Shown: positions 28,303 through 37,619 of the stretch, piece by piece
Position numbering within the stretch: the stretch's first letter is position 1
Layout: every line of letters begins with the position of its first letter
From: Thiotrichaceae bacterium
Lineage (GTDB): Bacteria; Pseudomonadota; Gammaproteobacteria; Thiotrichales; Thiotrichaceae
Direction: 5' to 3'
Length of the DNA: 51,119 nt
NCBI GenBank assembly: GCA_026991755.1
Contig: JALXAX010000128.1
Location: forward strand, 1 to 51,119
Translations under genes and position numbers: made by a program
The notes under the pieces: model-generated
The model's input: only the letters and a program-made list of their open reading frames with translations
The model's database searches: none
What the model was told of the DNA's origin: nothing

Positions 28303-29349
28303 ATGTCTAAATATTCAATATCTAATAAACAGCTTTTGCTCCCGATAGCATTACTCTCCACCGTAATCATTGCGCTATTAGGTATCTCTGTTTTTGTTGT
28401 AGCACCTAACATTCAGCATAGTCTTGCTAAAGAAATTAAAGACGAACTCTCCAAGCACTCCATTCCCGCCAACATTACCTTATCAGGTCGAGATGTTGTT
28501 TTAAGTGGAACCGTTAAGAACCTTGAAACCAAGAAGAAGGCTACTTTAATAGCTGAAAAGGTATGTGGTATACGCTATGTCGACAACCAACTACTTACAG
28601 AGAAAACTGAGAACCTAGCCTTATTATCTAGTAACAATAGTGATGAAACGATAGCAAAAGGAAAGCTTCATAAAAAAGAAACATCCACGAATACTAACCT
28701 GTCAGAAGCGACACTGAACAAAACCAATAATGAAGAAGAAAAAAAGGTGCCTCAGTTAGCTAAAACACCCATACAGAAAAAGGCTGAAATACCTGAACCA
28801 AAAACTGAAGACAACGCGACAATACCGTCAACAAAAACCTCTGACCTGAAAATCGCTTCAAATAAACAACTTAGTAGCACCCCATCTCATTCAAAAGAGA
28901 CAGCAAAGCCTTCCACCACTATCGAACCAACCACAGACAAGAAAACCACCAAAGAAAAGCACCCATCCCAAAAGCATAACAGCTCTGGAAAAACACTAAA
29001 CTATGAAACAATGCTGGCAGCGATGAATGCTTATAACCAGCAAAAAGGAAGAAACCCAAAAGCTAATAAAACAGCCAAAGGTAAGAAAATTCACACCTTG
29101 CAGCTTCAATTCAAAAAGAACACAGATAGTGTTCTGACTGGATCACATAATGAGCTTGATAAATGGGTCAAACACCTCAAGAACAATAATTCACACATTA
29201 AAATAATCGTAGCTGCTGATAATACTAAGCTAGCTGAAAATCGTGCCCAAGCCATTAAGAAGTATTTAAGCTCACAGGGCATTGAAGCTCTGAGAATTAA
29301 AACATCAGGTGAAAGTGGAAAAGAGTCTATCCGCTTGATTGAAAACTAA
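28303..29349 (+). CDS. BON/OmpA-like membrane-anchored protein (ArfA-like layout)
   Basis: The 348-residue protein has an N-terminal membrane segment (12-33), a BON-like unit (about 40-105, with IPANITLSGRDVVLSGTVKN), a long Lys/Thr/Ser-rich linker (110-235) and a short C-terminal OmpA-type domain (about 262-348, with VAADNTKLAENRAQAIKKYLSSQGIEALRIKTSGES). TM-BON-OmpA order is known from mycobacterial ArfA/OmpATb. The OmpA domain is expected to touch peptidoglycan. It may belong to the preceding gene set, but two repeats separate it from the FimV-like gene. Confidence 0.8.
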   Translation: MSKYSISNKQLLLPIALLSTVIIALLGISVFVVAPNIQHSLAKEIKDELSKHSIPANITLSGRDVVLSGTVKNLETKKKATLIAEKVCGIRYVDNQLLTEKTENLALLSSNNSDETIAKGKLHKKETSTNTNLSEATLNKTNNEEEKKVPQLAKTPIQKKAEIPEPKTEDNATIPSTKTSDLKIASNKQLSSTPSHSKETAKPSTTIEPTTDKKTTKEKHPSQKHNSSGKTLNYETMLAAMNAYNQQKGRNPKANKTAKGKKIHTLQLQFKKNTDSVLTGSHNELDKWVKHLKNNNSHIKIIVAADNTKLAENRAQAIKKYLSSQGIEALRIKTSGESGKESIRLIEN

Positions 29350-29389
29350 AACGTTAGTTTCTCGAATACTAATCACCAAATTATTTATA

Positions 29390-29741
29390 CCTGAATCCGT
29401 GCCTTCAATGAGAATATCGTAGCGTAAGATATTTATTTTTAACCTAGAATCTTCAGTTAGACGGCTTATAGAGTAATTCTCACAGGCTGAGTGGCGCAGT
29501 GAAAAAAGGAGTTAATGGTTGATCCTTAATGAGTTTTTTCACATAGCCAATCAGTCTGTGAGGGTTGCTCTATAAGCTGTAGCGCCCTCACTCTAAGAGT
29601 GAAGATTAATACCACCATTTACTTACATCCTATCAGATACTTAGCAAAGACTTGGAGCGGTTAACTGAGGATTCTAGGTTTAACGGGATTTTAAAAAATA
29701 TTAGCTTGTACCCTGTGCCGTAGTGAAGTAACGGGTTCAGG
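29390..29741. repeat. Family F element interrupted by family D
   Basis: The left arm CTGAATCCGTGCCTTCAATG (29391 on) and the right arm GCCGTAGTGAAGTAACGGGTTCAG (29717-29740 region) are the two ends seen together at 419-615. A complete family D element (29441-29680) occupies the space between them. The layers suggest F was present first and D entered it. Confidence 0.65.
29441..29680 (+). repeat. Family D structured repeat, copy 2
   Basis: The 240-bp copy has ends AACCTAGAATC and GATTCTAGGTT, which are perfect inverted repeats. Its stems differ from copy 1 yet still pair: CTCACAGGCTGA/TCAGTCTGTGAG replaces CTCTTCGGCTGA/TCAGCTGAAGAG; CTTATAGAG/CTCTATAAG replaces CCTATAGAG/CTCTATAGG; GTGAAAAAA/TTTTTTCAC replaces GTAAAAAAA/TTTTTTTAC. 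It lies inside a family F element between the OmpA-like gene and bolA. Confidence 0.85.
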
Positions 29742-29754
29742 TTATATTCGGAAT

Positions 29755-30066
29755 TCAACTTTTCCCACCACCTTTACAGTCAGGTGAATCGGGCACAACA
29801 CCCTGCTTTTTATTAAACTCTTCGGGTGTCATCGTGTGCAAGGTTAACGCATGAATTGCCCCATCTAATTCATCTTTTAATATCTCATTCACCATACGAT
29901 GACGAGCGATTAACATCTTGCCCTCAAAGTCATCACTGACAATAGTGACCTTAAAATGAGATTCGGTTGCAGGTCCGCTATGCATATGGCTCTCGTTCTC
30001 AATATTTAATACGGAAGTGCTTATCTTTGCTTTTAATTTACTGTCTATAACAGATTGCATACTCAT
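29755..30066 (-). CDS. bolA: BolA-family protein
   Basis: The 103-residue BolA-fold protein has the segments NIENESHMHSGPATESHFKVTIVSDDFEGK, RHRMVNEILKDELDG and IHALTLHTMTPEEF. The conserved histidine region fits BolA proper, which works with monothiol glutaredoxins in iron-sulfur or stress control and affects cell shape. The start at 30066 has AAGG upstream; a second ATG two codons later is too far from it. It is divergent from the MoxR gene. Confidence 0.95.
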   Translation of the reverse strand: MSMQSVIDSKLKAKISTSVLNIENESHMHSGPATESHFKVTIVSDDFEGKMLIARHRMVNEILKDELDGAIHALTLHTMTPEEFNKKQGVVPDSPDCKGGGKS

Positions 30067-30192
30067 TATCGTACCTTGCCTCGTTTCTTTTGTAATATGA
30101 TGTCAGACTAAACAAGTTCTGATTGGCTTATTGTCGATCACTCACCATCAGACTTGTGGCTACTTACATCAAACATTCGGATACTTACTATA

Positions 30193-31164
30193 ATGGAAGA
30201 TAATTCCACTTTTAACAAATTACGCGACTATATCAATGGACATATCATTGGTCAGGATAGATTAGTCAACCGACTCATGATTGCATTGCTAGCGGATGGA
30301 CATCTTTTAGTTGAAGGTGCACCTGGACTCGCGAAAACACGAGCCATTCGTATATTGAGCCAAGGCTTGCAAGGTGATTTTCAACGGGTGCAATTCACCC
30401 CTGATTTGTTACCTGCCGATATTACAGGGACAGAAGTATTCAACTCACAAGACAGTAGCTTCAGCTTCCAACACGGCCCGCTATTTCACAACCTGATTCT
30501 TGCAGACGAGATTAATAGAGCGCCCGCCAAAGTACAATCAGCATTACTAGAGGCTATGGCAGAACACCAAGTGAGCGTAGCAGGTACAACTCACTCATTG
30601 CCAGAACCCTTCCTTGTCATGGCGACTCAAAACCCAATAGAACAAGAAGGCACCTATCATCTGCCCGAAGCTCAGCTTGATCGCTTCCTAATGCATGTCA
30701 CCGTTGATTACCCCAGCCTAAGTGATGAAAAAAACATACTCCATCTAGGCCGACGCGAGGCGATGCATCAGTTAGTAGTGGGTGAGAAAAAACAGAAATA
30801 TGTACTCAGTCAAAAACACCTCAAAAAAGCTAAGAAAGCTGTTTTAAGCATCCATATGGCAGCTAATATTGAACAATATTTACTACAATTAGTCATGTCG
30901 ACCAGGAAACCCGAAAACTACTCTAAGTCTTTGGGCAAGACTATCCTATATGGTGCTAGCCCACGCGCCACATTAGCCTTGGATCGATGTGCGCGTGCTC
31001 ACGCTTGGCTTGCAGGAAAAGACTATGTAGGCCCCGAAGACGTGCAAAATGTAGTACACGATGTGATGCGGCACAGACTGATCCTAAGCTTTGAAGCCGA
31101 AGCTGAAGGACGCACCGTCGACTCGGTTATAGATGAATTACTAACTCATGTCGCTGTTCCCTAA
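30193..31164 (+). CDS. MoxR-type AAA+ ATPase of the Bat operon
   Basis: The 323-residue protein starts MEDNSTFNKL (an ATG 13 codons earlier is not conserved in style). MoxR features are HIIGQDRLVNRLMIALLADGH, Walker A GAPGLAKT (42-49), Walker B LADEINRAPAKVQSALLEAM (103-122), sensor MATQNPIEQEGTYHLPEAQLDRF and the arginine finger region SPRATLALDRCARAHAW. MoxR ATPases act with von Willebrand A-domain proteins as chaperone-like pairs. The genes that follow encode exactly such partners. Confidence 0.95.
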   Translation: MEDNSTFNKLRDYINGHIIGQDRLVNRLMIALLADGHLLVEGAPGLAKTRAIRILSQGLQGDFQRVQFTPDLLPADITGTEVFNSQDSSFSFQHGPLFHNLILADEINRAPAKVQSALLEAMAEHQVSVAGTTHSLPEPFLVMATQNPIEQEGTYHLPEAQLDRFLMHVTVDYPSLSDEKNILHLGRREAMHQLVVGEKKQKYVLSQKHLKKAKKAVLSIHMAANIEQYLLQLVMSTRKPENYSKSLGKTILYGASPRATLALDRCARAHAWLAGKDYVGPEDVQNVVHDVMRHRLILSFEAEAEGRTVDSVIDELLTHVAVP

Positions 31165-31193
31165 ACTATTCATTATTGATCGAAAATATATAA

Positions 31194-32162
31194 ATGAGTG
31201 AAACCAAAGAAGCACTGGATGAAATCACCTACTGCTCGCTATCTTTCTTATTAAAGCAGAGCGCTCAAGCTCGCCTGCTTAAAAGAGGCAGTAAAAACAT
31301 TCATGCTCATCAATCGGGTCAGCACTTATCCCTTTATAAAGGGCGAGGTATGGACTTTACTGAATCTCGTTTATACCAATCAGGCGACGATGTACGTTTG
31401 TTAGACTGGCGAGTGACTGCACGAACAGGAAAACCTCATACTAAAGTCTTCTCAGAAGAGCGCGAACAACCTGTGATGTTAATCATCGACATGCGCCCAG
31501 CTATGTTTTTTGGAACTCAGGGCTGTTATAAATCCGTCATGGCTGCAAAAGTAGCTAGTCTGCTAGCATGGAAAAGCCTACAAGACGGCGACAAAGTGGG
31601 TGGCATTATTATACCGTCATGCGAACAGGCAAAGATCCATAAGCCTAGCCGAAGCCAGTCAGCTGTATCACGCTTTATCAACACTATAGCTCACGCCTCC
31701 GAGCCTTGCAGCACCACACAAAAACGTCCATTAGTGAAGACCCTCAAACAGCTACACCCCCTTATTGAAACAGGCACTCAAATCATTATGCTGAGTGATT
31801 TTAGAGGTCTCGATAATAAGGCAGTACAACAACTCACCGCTCTTGCCAGCAAATCATCACTCCACTTAATTCATATTAGCGATCCATTTGAAATTAAAAT
31901 AGCTAGTGATAACAATCCTGACAGTCTGAACAATGGAGAAGATAAAGAAAAACCACCCTCTCTCGCTAACCTACAGGTCAGTAACGGAAGTCAAACATTA
32001 TCACTTAACAAAGAAGCCCTCTCAAACTATCGACAAGTGTGGCAAAACCGAATAGACACGCTCACTGATTTATCGCACCACGATAATATCCACTTACTCA
32101 ACCTATCTACCACTGACACCCCCTCTTCTCTCTTGTTAACCCTTTCACGAGGCATACAGTGA
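31194..32162 (+). CDS. DUF58 (MoxR-associated) protein
   Basis: The 322-residue cytoplasmic protein has the DUF58 hallmark GRGMDFTESRLYQSGDDVRLLDWRVTARTGKPHTKVFSEEREQPV (residues about 51-95), followed by a vWA-like fold beginning MLIIDMRPAMFFGTQG, in which the metal-site residues are only partly kept. DUF58 proteins follow MoxR in Bat operons; they probably link the ATPase to its clients. The gene lies 29 bp after moxR and overlaps the next start codon by GTGA. Confidence 0.93.
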   Translation: MSETKEALDEITYCSLSFLLKQSAQARLLKRGSKNIHAHQSGQHLSLYKGRGMDFTESRLYQSGDDVRLLDWRVTARTGKPHTKVFSEEREQPVMLIIDMRPAMFFGTQGCYKSVMAAKVASLLAWKSLQDGDKVGGIIIPSCEQAKIHKPSRSQSAVSRFINTIAHASEPCSTTQKRPLVKTLKQLHPLIETGTQIIMLSDFRGLDNKAVQQLTALASKSSLHLIHISDPFEIKIASDNNPDSLNNGEDKEKPPSLANLQVSNGSQTLSLNKEALSNYRQVWQNRIDTLTDLSHHDNIHLLNLSTTDTPSSLLLTLSRGIQ

Positions 32163-32734
32163 ACGGCACCGACTTACCCATTCGAGATATTCACCTACCT
32201 GATAGCAGCTTATGGTGGCCATTAGCACCTGGCTGGTGGCTCTTGATATTACTAACCCTCTTTATTACAGGGCTTATCTATCAGAAAAGAAAACGAAACG
32301 CTTTACATCCACTCGCTAAAAATACCAAGAAAACACTTTCGGAAGCTCACGCGCTACTCACTAGCATTGCGACTAAACATGGGAGTAGTAAAAAAGAAAA
32401 CAGTGGACAACAAACCATAAAAGCCCTATCAGTTCTTTTACGACGCACCGCCATCAGCTTATACGGAGATGAAAGTGTAGCGGGGCTAGCGGGTGAAAAA
32501 TGGCTTGAATTTCTTGATGACAAGGGCAATACCAAAAACTTCTCTCAGGGTATGGGACACCTATTCCTTGACCTCCCCTATCGTCCCAAGCAACCCGTTA
32601 ACCCCTCAAACTCCACCGAAGAACATAACAACAAAGAGTTAGATAGCCTACTACTAATAACTCAACAATGGCTCAATGCTCAAGCACACACTGGCAACAC
32701 AAAGGGTAATAAGGAGGAAAGCCATCATGTTTGA
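32159..32734 (+). CDS. DUF4381 membrane protein of the Bat operon
   Basis: The 191-residue protein begins with GTG overlapping the DUF58 stop codon. It has the DUF4381 pattern: RDIHLPDSSLWWPLAPGWWLLILLTLFITGLIYQKRKR, with one membrane span at about 18-41, then a helical cytoplasmic domain with LLRRTAISLYGDESVAGLAGEKWLEFLD. The family is found almost only between DUF58 and BatA genes and its role is unknown. It overlaps the batA start by 8 bp. Confidence 0.9.
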   Translation: MNGTDLPIRDIHLPDSSLWWPLAPGWWLLILLTLFITGLIYQKRKRNALHPLAKNTKKTLSEAHALLTSIATKHGSSKKENSGQQTIKALSVLLRRTAISLYGDESVAGLAGEKWLEFLDDKGNTKNFSQGMGHLFLDLPYRPKQPVNPSNSTEEHNNKELDSLLLITQQWLNAQAHTGNTKGNKEESHHV

Positions 32735-33773
32735 ATTTCAGTGGCCCTGGCTTTTTATTTTATTATTCTTACCGTTACTGCCTCTACTATTACCTCAATC
32801 ATTTAGAAGAAAGGTAACTCCTGTAGAAAGAACGCTAACATGCAAGACGCAAGCATCACTAAAAGTGCCCTTTTTAGAAGAGTTTATCGACCCCAAACAA
32901 CTTCAACAAAAGCCTTCTACTTCACTATTGAGAAAAATATTACTCATTTCCGCATGGTGCTTATTCATTAGCGCTTTAGCCAAACCCGTATGGATTGATG
33001 GTGTTGCCAACTTACCTGTCAGTAGCCGTAATATTATTGTAGCGGTAGACCTATCAGGTAGTATGTCCGAACGTGACTTTTTACTAAGTGGTAGTAAAAT
33101 AAGCCGTCTAGCTGCCATCAAAAAAGTAGCCCGTGATTTTATCAGCAAGCGGGGAGGAGACCGTGTTGGTCTTATTCTGTTCGCAGATCACGCTTACTTA
33201 CAAGCCCCATTGACTCGCGACTTAACCACTGTAATGACATTGCTTGATGAAGCCGAGCAGGGACTCGCAGGTGATCGAACAGCATTAGGCAATGCTATCG
33301 CTCTTGCCGTAAAAAAAGTACAAGAAAAACCAAAGCAGGAACATGTATTAGTACTAATGACCGATGGCACTGCAACCGTAGGTATGGACGTTAATGAAGC
33401 TATTGAATTCGCAAAAAAAGTAAAACTAAAGATTTATACCATTGGGATTGGCTCGAACACTACTACAAAATCAACACTAGCAGGCAGAAACAAAGCCATC
33501 AGCACTTCCCCTGATGACGCAACTTTAAAACAAATAGCTCAACAAACAGAAGGATTTTATTTCAAAGCAAACAACATGCAACAGCTTCAATCCATCTATG
33601 AAAAGATAGATAAATTAGAACCGGTTATCGACCTTTCACAAGCTTGGCACCCTACCAAAGACATATTCTACTTACCACTCTCTTTAGCTTTGGCATTGGT
33701 CAGTTTGCTCTTCCTGAGCAACTTGCTTCACTTATATTCAATACGCTTCAAAGAAGGGCAAAGTCATGTTTAA
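32727..33773 (+). CDS. batA: BatA-like von Willebrand A-domain membrane protein
   Basis: The start at 32727 (MFEFQWPWLF) follows AAGGAGG; upstream in-frame ATG codons have no such site. The 348-residue protein has an N-terminal membrane segment (6-23), a second (71-87), a vWA domain with the metal-site DLSGS (108-112), GDRVGLILFADHAYLQAPLT and TDGTATVGMD, and a C-terminal membrane span (about 312-331). BatA proteins were named in Bacteroides aerotolerance; envelope stress or export roles are proposed. It overlaps batB by 8 bp. Confidence 0.93.
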   Translation: MFEFQWPWLFILLFLPLLPLLLPQSFRRKVTPVERTLTCKTQASLKVPFLEEFIDPKQLQQKPSTSLLRKILLISAWCLFISALAKPVWIDGVANLPVSSRNIIVAVDLSGSMSERDFLLSGSKISRLAAIKKVARDFISKRGGDRVGLILFADHAYLQAPLTRDLTTVMTLLDEAEQGLAGDRTALGNAIALAVKKVQEKPKQEHVLVLMTDGTATVGMDVNEAIEFAKKVKLKIYTIGIGSNTTTKSTLAGRNKAISTSPDDATLKQIAQQTEGFYFKANNMQQLQSIYEKIDKLEPVIDLSQAWHPTKDIFYLPLSLALALVSLLFLSNLLHLYSIRFKEGQSHV

Positions 33774-35487
33774 GGAATATTTTCTTTATCCTCTTTGGTT
33801 ATGGCTGATTCCTTTCGCTTTATTAGGCTTCTATGGGTTGTATCGTTATCAACAGCAACAAAATCATTGGGATAATTTTATTGATAAAGCGCTACGACCT
33901 TTTGTCATTTCAAAAGCAGACAATAATAAAACCCAACATGCTTTTATCATCTATGCGATAGCATCAACTCTAGCTATTTTGGCACTCTCAGGACCAAGCC
34001 TGCATAAAGAAGAAATCCCACTCTATGAATCCAACCAGGGACTGGTTGTTGTCCTAGATTTATCAAAATCCATGTTAGCGGAGGATGTAAAGCCTAATCG
34101 CCTAAAACTCGCAAAACTAGCGCTGATTGAGTTACTCACCCCACAAAAAGATGCACTCAAATACGATGGATATGTAGGCTTAGTCGTCTTTGCCGCCGAT
34201 GCTTTCGCAGTGACTCCACTCACCAATGATGCTGAAACCATCATGGCTCAGCTTACCCACATGTCACCCGATACTATGCCCGCACAAGGAAGCCGATTAG
34301 ATAAAGCTATTAATCTAGCCAATGGCTTATTAACTAACTCAGGGTACGCAAAAGGAAATATTTTACTGGTTACAGATGGCTTCAGTGATCTTGATAAAAC
34401 AATACAAGCCACCCGCTCTTCAACAAAAAACGGTTTTAAAGTCTCTGTATTAGCCGTAGGAACTCCGCTAGGTGCGCCGATACCGCTAAATACTTCCTAC
34501 AAAACGTCACAAAATACAAAAAAAGCTAATTTTTTATCCGACAAACAAGGTAAAAGGATTATCGCAAAACTGGATGGAAAATCCCTGCAATCAATTGCCG
34601 ATACAGGCAAAGGATACTATCTAGAGTTATACAAAAACCCAAACGCAATAGCTACCTTACTAAAGCACTATCAACCTACCGCAACATTCAAAACCCATGA
34701 TAGCGATGAAAAAAATACGCTTGAATATAAAGTTAATGCGGGTATCTGGTTGCTTTTCCCACTATTGGTTTTACTAATCTATTCATATGCTCGTGGTTTT
34801 ATAATGATAGCGTTTATCATCCTTTTATTACCTGTAGAACCAGTTTATGCATTTGACTGGAGCAATTTATGGCTTAATCAACAGCAACAGGCAAAGCGGT
34901 TACTTGATAAGGCATCGGTAGACACTCAACCTGTTAACAACACCACTGAAAACGCTGTTAAGGCACAACAGCTGTTTACAGATACTCAATGGAAAGCCAG
35001 TGCCGCTTACCGGGCCAAAGACTATGCATTAGCCGCACAATTATACTCAGAGGAAAACACTGCAACCGCTTGGTATAACAAAGGTAATGCTTTACTTAAT
35101 ATGCAAGAAATAGAAAACGCCATCGAAGCTTATAAGACTGCTCTTAGCATGCAACCTCAGCATGTTGATGCAAACTATAACCTGCAATTAGCTATAAAAC
35201 AGCAAGAAGAAATGACTAACGCAATGCCAGACAATAAAGCCCTATTGCAACCTACTGACTCCAATGATTCAAGCAACGCTCAAAATACAGCTGATGTGGA
35301 AATTGAACAAGCTAAAGCACCTTTTACCGCTCAAAATGAACAAATAAACGAGCAACAAAAAGAACAGCAAGCTTATGAAAAACAGTGGCTAAAAAGCATA
35401 CCTGATGACCCCTCTATGCTATGGCGTAAAAAGTTTAAGTTTCAGTATAAAAAGCGTAACCAACAATCAGAGATACAACCATGGTAG
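33766..35487 (+). CDS. batB: BatB-TPR fusion (BatB/BatC-like)
   Basis: The 573-residue protein has membrane spans (about 6-24 and 58-77), a vWA domain with the metal-site DLSKSM near residue 95 and AADAFAVTPLTNDAETIMAQ, two spans (about 325-362), then a periplasmic or cytoplasmic TPR part (about 400-490, SAAYRAKDYALAAQLYSEE and TAWYNKGNALLNMQEIENAIEAYKTAL) and a Gln/Glu-rich end. In Bacteroides BatB and BatC are separate; the fused form is common in Proteobacteria. It overlaps batD by 7 bp. Confidence 0.93.
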   Translation: MFKEYFLYPLWLWLIPFALLGFYGLYRYQQQQNHWDNFIDKALRPFVISKADNNKTQHAFIIYAIASTLAILALSGPSLHKEEIPLYESNQGLVVVLDLSKSMLAEDVKPNRLKLAKLALIELLTPQKDALKYDGYVGLVVFAADAFAVTPLTNDAETIMAQLTHMSPDTMPAQGSRLDKAINLANGLLTNSGYAKGNILLVTDGFSDLDKTIQATRSSTKNGFKVSVLAVGTPLGAPIPLNTSYKTSQNTKKANFLSDKQGKRIIAKLDGKSLQSIADTGKGYYLELYKNPNAIATLLKHYQPTATFKTHDSDEKNTLEYKVNAGIWLLFPLLVLLIYSYARGFIMIAFIILLLPVEPVYAFDWSNLWLNQQQQAKRLLDKASVDTQPVNNTTENAVKAQQLFTDTQWKASAAYRAKDYALAAQLYSEENTATAWYNKGNALLNMQEIENAIEAYKTALSMQPQHVDANYNLQLAIKQQEEMTNAMPDNKALLQPTDSNDSSNAQNTADVEIEQAKAPFTAQNEQINEQQKEQQAYEKQWLKSIPDDPSMLWRKKFKFQYKKRNQQSEIQPW

Positions 35488-37334
35488 TTTTTTCCAGAAC
35501 GATCTTCTCTATTGTACTGATATTTCTATTGGTTATCACGACGCTGCAACCTGTATTAGCCACACCAGCAACTGTACACATTAGTCCTAGCAGCGCCATT
35601 AAAGACCAGACGGTAACACTAACAATTTCTGTCGATCCGAAAAACCAGCAACACCCCAATCTTTCTGTATTAGAAAATAATTTTCAGATATTAAAAACCA
35701 GTACCTCAAGTAGCTTACGTCATGAAAAAAGCAAAACACTGATAAGAAAAAACTGGCTGGTACTATTGTTGCCTCTAAAGAAAGGGAAGTTAGTCATTCC
35801 TTCAATTAAAATTGGTAACGAACGAACTCCTTCAACCAGTCTACTTGTTACTAATAAAATGCCTAAAGCTGAAATAAAATATTCAGCGCCTAACCAAAGT
35901 CCCAAGGATATATTTGTAGAAGTAGAAACTGACTTACAAGAAGTGTATGTGCAAGGTCAACTTATTCTTACTCAAAAAATATACCACTCTATTCCTCTTA
36001 AAAGTGCAAATCTAAGCCCCCCCAAAACTAAAAATAATGCAGCTGAAATTATCCCGTTAGCCAAAGACAAACCTTACTATTGGAAGATACAAGGTAAGCG
36101 TTATCACGTTATTGAGCGCAGTTATGCATTATTCCCTAAGCGTAGTGGTGCATTACATATCGAGGAAGCTGAATTTAGCGGACAAACCAAAGCTCGGTCA
36201 GCAAGCTTGTTAAGCATGCTAGAGGGGGTTGATAAGGTTAAAGAAGGATCAACTTCACAGAAAAAAGTTACTGACCGTACTTCCGCCATTAGCCTTACTG
36301 TAAAACCACAAGCTGATTCATTTACAGATAGCCATTGGCTACCTGCCAAGAATATAACCCTCTATGGAAATTGGTCTCAGCCGCCCAGCCAAGTAGAAAG
36401 GGGAGAACCCGTTACTTTACAACTAGGCATTATTGCGGATGGTTTACGCGCTGAACAACTGCCTGATCTTCAACTAGCCATACCTGAAGGAAATAAAAGC
36501 TATAAAGAACCACCTGAACTTCATAACAATATTACACTAACGGGCATAACTGGCACTTGGAGCCAGAAAATAACCATTATTCCCTCGACAGCAGGATCTT
36601 TGGTTATTCCCGAACTACAGTTAGCTTGGTGGAATGTACTTACAGAACAAAAAGAAACTACTATATTTAATCAACAAGTATTAGGGGTTAAAACTAACGC
36701 AAAGAAAGAAGAAGCAACAGCCTCTTTGAGCACCTCTCCTAGTCCAGATGAGTCAAAACCAAAAGTGGCAGCCCTGACTAACCCTACAGAAAATACTAGT
36801 AAACAGGATACTTCAGCTCCCCCTATTCCAGAACCAACTACCGTAATCTTTGATAAAGAGAAACTTTGGATACCCTTGCTATTGCTATTATCTGGCTACT
36901 TCATCTATAAAATTCAGGAGCGATCCTCTTTAATAAAAAAGAAAAGAAGCACTCCCACTAAAAAAGAATCAGACAAAACCCCTGAGCATAAAAATGACAA
37001 ACTCATTCTTGATGCATTAAAACTAGCATGCCTCGAAAACAACCCACAAAAAGCACAGATGCTACTCTCCCAATGGGCTTCACTAGCCGACATTACGCCA
37101 CCTACATTGGACGGCATATCCGAAGCTAGGAATGCTTTTTTACAACCAGAAATAGAACAGCTAAGCCGTACTCTTTATAGTAAAACTAAAAACCAAACAT
37201 CCTCAAAATGGAACGGAAGTAATTTATGGAAAGCAATCCAAAAATATCCGTATTCTAATGACGCTAAAATACCAAAACAACGAGTTCACCTACAAAAGCT
37301 GTATCCCATTGAAATGAATACTCATCATACTTGA
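35481..37334 (+). CDS. batD: BatD-like protein
   Basis: The 617-residue protein has a signal peptide (1-28, ending VLATPAT), then several beta-sandwich domains typical of BatD (VHISPSSAIKDQTVTLTISV, FVEVETDLQEVYVQGQLILTQKIYHS, YHVIERSYALFPKRSGALHI), a low-complexity segment, a membrane span (about 462-480) and a basic cytoplasmic tail. BatD probably sits in the periplasm with BatA and BatB. It is the last gene of the operon, followed after about 160 bp by a strong hairpin terminator. Confidence 0.92.
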   Translation: MVVFSRTIFSIVLIFLLVITTLQPVLATPATVHISPSSAIKDQTVTLTISVDPKNQQHPNLSVLENNFQILKTSTSSSLRHEKSKTLIRKNWLVLLLPLKKGKLVIPSIKIGNERTPSTSLLVTNKMPKAEIKYSAPNQSPKDIFVEVETDLQEVYVQGQLILTQKIYHSIPLKSANLSPPKTKNNAAEIIPLAKDKPYYWKIQGKRYHVIERSYALFPKRSGALHIEEAEFSGQTKARSASLLSMLEGVDKVKEGSTSQKKVTDRTSAISLTVKPQADSFTDSHWLPAKNITLYGNWSQPPSQVERGEPVTLQLGIIADGLRAEQLPDLQLAIPEGNKSYKEPPELHNNITLTGITGTWSQKITIIPSTAGSLVIPELQLAWWNVLTEQKETTIFNQQVLGVKTNAKKEEATASLSTSPSPDESKPKVAALTNPTENTSKQDTSAPPIPEPTTVIFDKEKLWIPLLLLLSGYFIYKIQERSSLIKKKRSTPTKKESDKTPEHKNDKLILDALKLACLENNPQKAQMLLSQWASLADITPPTLDGISEARNAFLQPEIEQLSRTLYSKTKNQTSSKWNGSNLWKAIQKYPYSNDAKIPKQRVHLQKLYPIEMNTHHT

Positions 37335-37496
37335 ATACATTATCACCACCTCTAGTCAGCCTTGTAAGAGTCATTAGCGTTACTTATGAGACAGCAATAA
37401 AAGAAACATCGCTCAACACAGGCTATGCGAGTACTCAACTCTTAAATATCACTCTACAAGCATGTTCCTAGAAAACGCAGTTGAATCACAAAAGTC

Positions 37497-37546
37497 CACG
37501 CAAGCTATTGGTGCACCATGCATACCAATAGCTTACGTGTCTTTTT
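37497..37546 (+). terminator. Intrinsic terminator of the Bat operon, made from a family G repeat
   Basis: CACGCAAGCTATTGGT (37497-37512) pairs with ACCAATAGCTTACGTG (37524-37539) with one mismatch and is followed by TCTTTTT (37540-37546). The first arm and about 30 bp before it (37468-37511) recur at 43791-43832 without the second arm, so the terminator seems to derive from a repeated element. Confidence 0.8.
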
Positions 37547-37580
37547 CGAGCCCAACCGTGCTTTCTATGATGATTAAGGT

Positions 37581-37608
37581 TTGCCATCTCAACATAAGCA
37601 GTTAGAAT
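37581..37608 (+). promoter_or_regulatory. Promoter of the tRNA-Arg gene
   Basis: A -35 TTGCCA (37581-37586) and a -10 TAGAAT (37603-37608) are separated by 16 bases and followed by the GC-rich discriminator ACGCGC, as in stable RNA promoters under stringent control. The tRNA begins 12 bases after the -10 box. Confidence 0.75.
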
Positions 37609-37619
37609 ACGCGCTCTAT

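Noticed and set aside
28077-28412. Minus-strand 111-codon frame
   Set aside because: It runs through the family C repeat and then antisense to the start of the OmpA-like gene; no start signal or family features.
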